Source: an uncultured Collinsella sp. (GTDB lineage: Bacteria; Actinomycetota; Coriobacteriia; Coriobacteriales; Coriobacteriaceae). From it: a DNA stretch of 5,393 nt. How positions within the stretch are numbered: position 1 is the first letter of the stretch; each line of letters starts with the position of its first letter. A model generated the notes under the pieces. That model made no database searches. It had not been told where the DNA came from and saw nothing but the letters and a program-made list of their open reading frames with translations. A program made the position numbers and the translations under genes. The stretch covers positions 1 to 5,393 of the forward strand of contig CAAENB010000013.1 in assembly GCA_900757235.1 (NCBI GenBank). Direction: 5' to 3'. Positions 4,565-5,393 of this stretch are shown here, in pieces.

Positions 4565-5311
4565 ATGGAAAAGCTGGGAGTTATCGGCGGCATGGGCGCC
4601 GAGGCCACGTCGTATTACTACGACCAGGTAGTGCGTCATACGGCTGCTGCCTGCGATCAGGATCATATCGACATGGTGGTGCTCTCCAAGTCGACCATGC
4701 CCGACCGCACGCTTGCCATTAAGACTGGCGATCACGCCAAGCTGCTGGCGACCATGAAAGAGTGTGCCCAGGCACTCGAGTCGCTGGGCTGTGCGCACAT
4801 TGCCATTCCCTGCAACACGTCACACTACTTCTACGACCAGATCCAGTCGTTTACGAAGGTGCCGATTATCCACATGCCGCGTGAGTCGGTGCGCTATGCC
4901 CTTGCGGGTGCGGTGATGGGGGAGTGCGAGTTCGACCCCAACCTGAGCATGCCGGCCGAGCCGGTGCGCAAGATTGGCATCATGGGCACCGACGGAACCG
5001 TGGGCGCGGGCGTCTACGGCCGCGAATGCGAGGCTGCGGGTGTTGAGGTCGTCTATCCCAGCGAGAAACGTCAGAACGATGTGATGTCGCTTATCTACGA
5101 TGATGTGAAAGCCGGACGTGAGCCCGATATGGATAAGTTCGACCGCGTGATGTGGGAGTTCGCCCGTAGCGGCTGCGACCGTGTCATTCTGGCCTGCACC
5201 GAGCTATCGGTGCTGCAGAAGTATCGAGAGATGCCCGAGATCACCCTCGATGCTATGGATGTCCTGGTGCGCGAATCCATCATCCGCAGCGGCGTCCCCT
5301 ACCGCCTCTAG
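4565..5311 (+). CDS. Aspartate/glutamate racemase family protein
   Basis: A 248-residue cytoplasmic, cofactor-independent amino acid racemase, close to the usual family length. It would interconvert L- and D-aspartate by two-base catalysis with a pair of cysteines. Both are present: C83 in IPCNTSHYFYD (81-91) and C211 in ILACTELS (208-215). The N-terminal LGVIGGMGAEAT (4-15) and the second-lobe start IGIMGTDGTVGAGVY (137-151) match the pseudo-symmetric two-domain architecture. Residues 119-133, rich in acidic residues and Pro, form a loop between the lobes. The family includes aspartate racemases and broad enzymes such as YgeA, so D-Glu or other substrates are possible. Position after the ATP-grasp ligase favours supply of D-Asp for peptidoglycan. 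The gap to the ligase is 84 bases and holds a hairpin and possible own promoter, so the two genes may be only partly co-expressed. Confidence 0.9.
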   Translation: MEKLGVIGGMGAEATSYYYDQVVRHTAAACDQDHIDMVVLSKSTMPDRTLAIKTGDHAKLLATMKECAQALESLGCAHIAIPCNTSHYFYDQIQSFTKVPIIHMPRESVRYALAGAVMGECEFDPNLSMPAEPVRKIGIMGTDGTVGAGVYGRECEAAGVEVVYPSEKRQNDVMSLIYDDVKAGREPDMDKFDRVMWEFARSGCDRVILACTELSVLQKYREMPEITLDAMDVLVRESIIRSGVPYRL

Positions 5312-5370
5312 CTTCCGACCCGTCAAAAAAGGACAGGTTAATTTTGGTAGGTTTTATCTGGTGAAACAAT
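5312..5370. other. Non-coding tail, possible dispersed intergenic repeat
   Basis: After the racemase stop, base composition becomes AT-rich, with CCCGTCAAAAAAGGACAGG at 5319-5337 followed by T-rich sequence to 5356. No hairpin is clear and no gene is supported. A frame running through reads KKGQVNFGRFYLVKQ before TAA at 5370-5372, but it is the shifted frame of the racemase extended past its end. The compositional break and lack of function raise the possibility of an intergenic repeat; one copy in a window cannot show that. Confidence 0.22.
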
Positions 5371-5393
5371 AAAGGCCTCGGCTCGGTTGGTGC
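5371..5393. terminator. Probable first half of a terminator, cut by the window edge
   Basis: AAAGGCCTCGGC (5371-5382) is followed by a nine-base spacer and then GC, the first two bases of its reverse complement, where the window ends. An A-run at the base of a GC-rich arm is the same design as the terminator at 1662-1684. If the next bases are CGAGGCCTTT, this is a hairpin ending the ligase-racemase unit and perhaps a convergent gene beyond the edge. Confidence 0.42.

Noticed and set aside
3206..4798. Long open frame (530 codons) on the minus strand across the ligase and into the racemase
   Set aside because: It lies opposite two well-supported genes and is an effect of their strong G/C third-position bias. 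Its sequence is rich in His, Val and Leu without domain motifs, as expected of an antisense shadow.
1..5393. CRISPR array, transposon or phage-like module
   Set aside because: No regularly spaced direct repeats, terminal inverted repeats with a transposase, integrase or phage genes were seen.

Overview
The window reads as a chromosomal segment of a moderately GC-rich actinobacterium. Strong third-position G/C bias, AAGGAGG-type ribosome binding sites and the style of the coding sequences suggest a Coriobacteriia gut anaerobe, most like Collinsella. That assignment is inference from sequence style; no rRNA or other marker is present.

Layout, left to right. Bases 1-179 hold what looks like the 3' end of an upstream gene, apparently broken by a frameshift. 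A membrane-anchored Ser/Thr protein kinase follows on the + strand (278-1657). It converges on a secreted coiled-coil cell-wall hydrolase on the - strand (1695-2828), and a perfect 10-bp hairpin (1662-1684) between them serves as terminator. A 395-bp divergent intergenic region (2829-3223) carries two 7-1-7 inverted repeats that resemble MerR/SoxR-type operators, a diverged direct repeat of the same half-site, candidate promoters and a tRNA-sized potential RNA fold. Rightward from it run an ATP-grasp ligase (3224-4480), best read as a D-aspartate ligase of the Enterococcus faecium Aslfm type, and an aspartate/glutamate racemase (4565-5311) with both catalytic cysteines. The window closes with a short non-coding tail and what looks like the first half of a terminator.

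How the genes may work together. The racemase would make D-aspartate from L-aspartate, and the ligase would attach it, with ATP, to the diamino acid side chain of peptidoglycan precursors to build the cross-bridge. The divergent neighbour is a PcsB/CwlO-like hydrolase that would cut the same polymer outside the cell. The kinase next to it has three C-terminal membrane segments and could belong to the same envelope theme, though nothing in the sequence links it directly. The window is therefore best described as a cell-wall locus. The chemistry is known. The less explained parts are the operator-like dyads, the fold at 3004-3074, and the GC-rich hairpin overlapping the racemase promoter.
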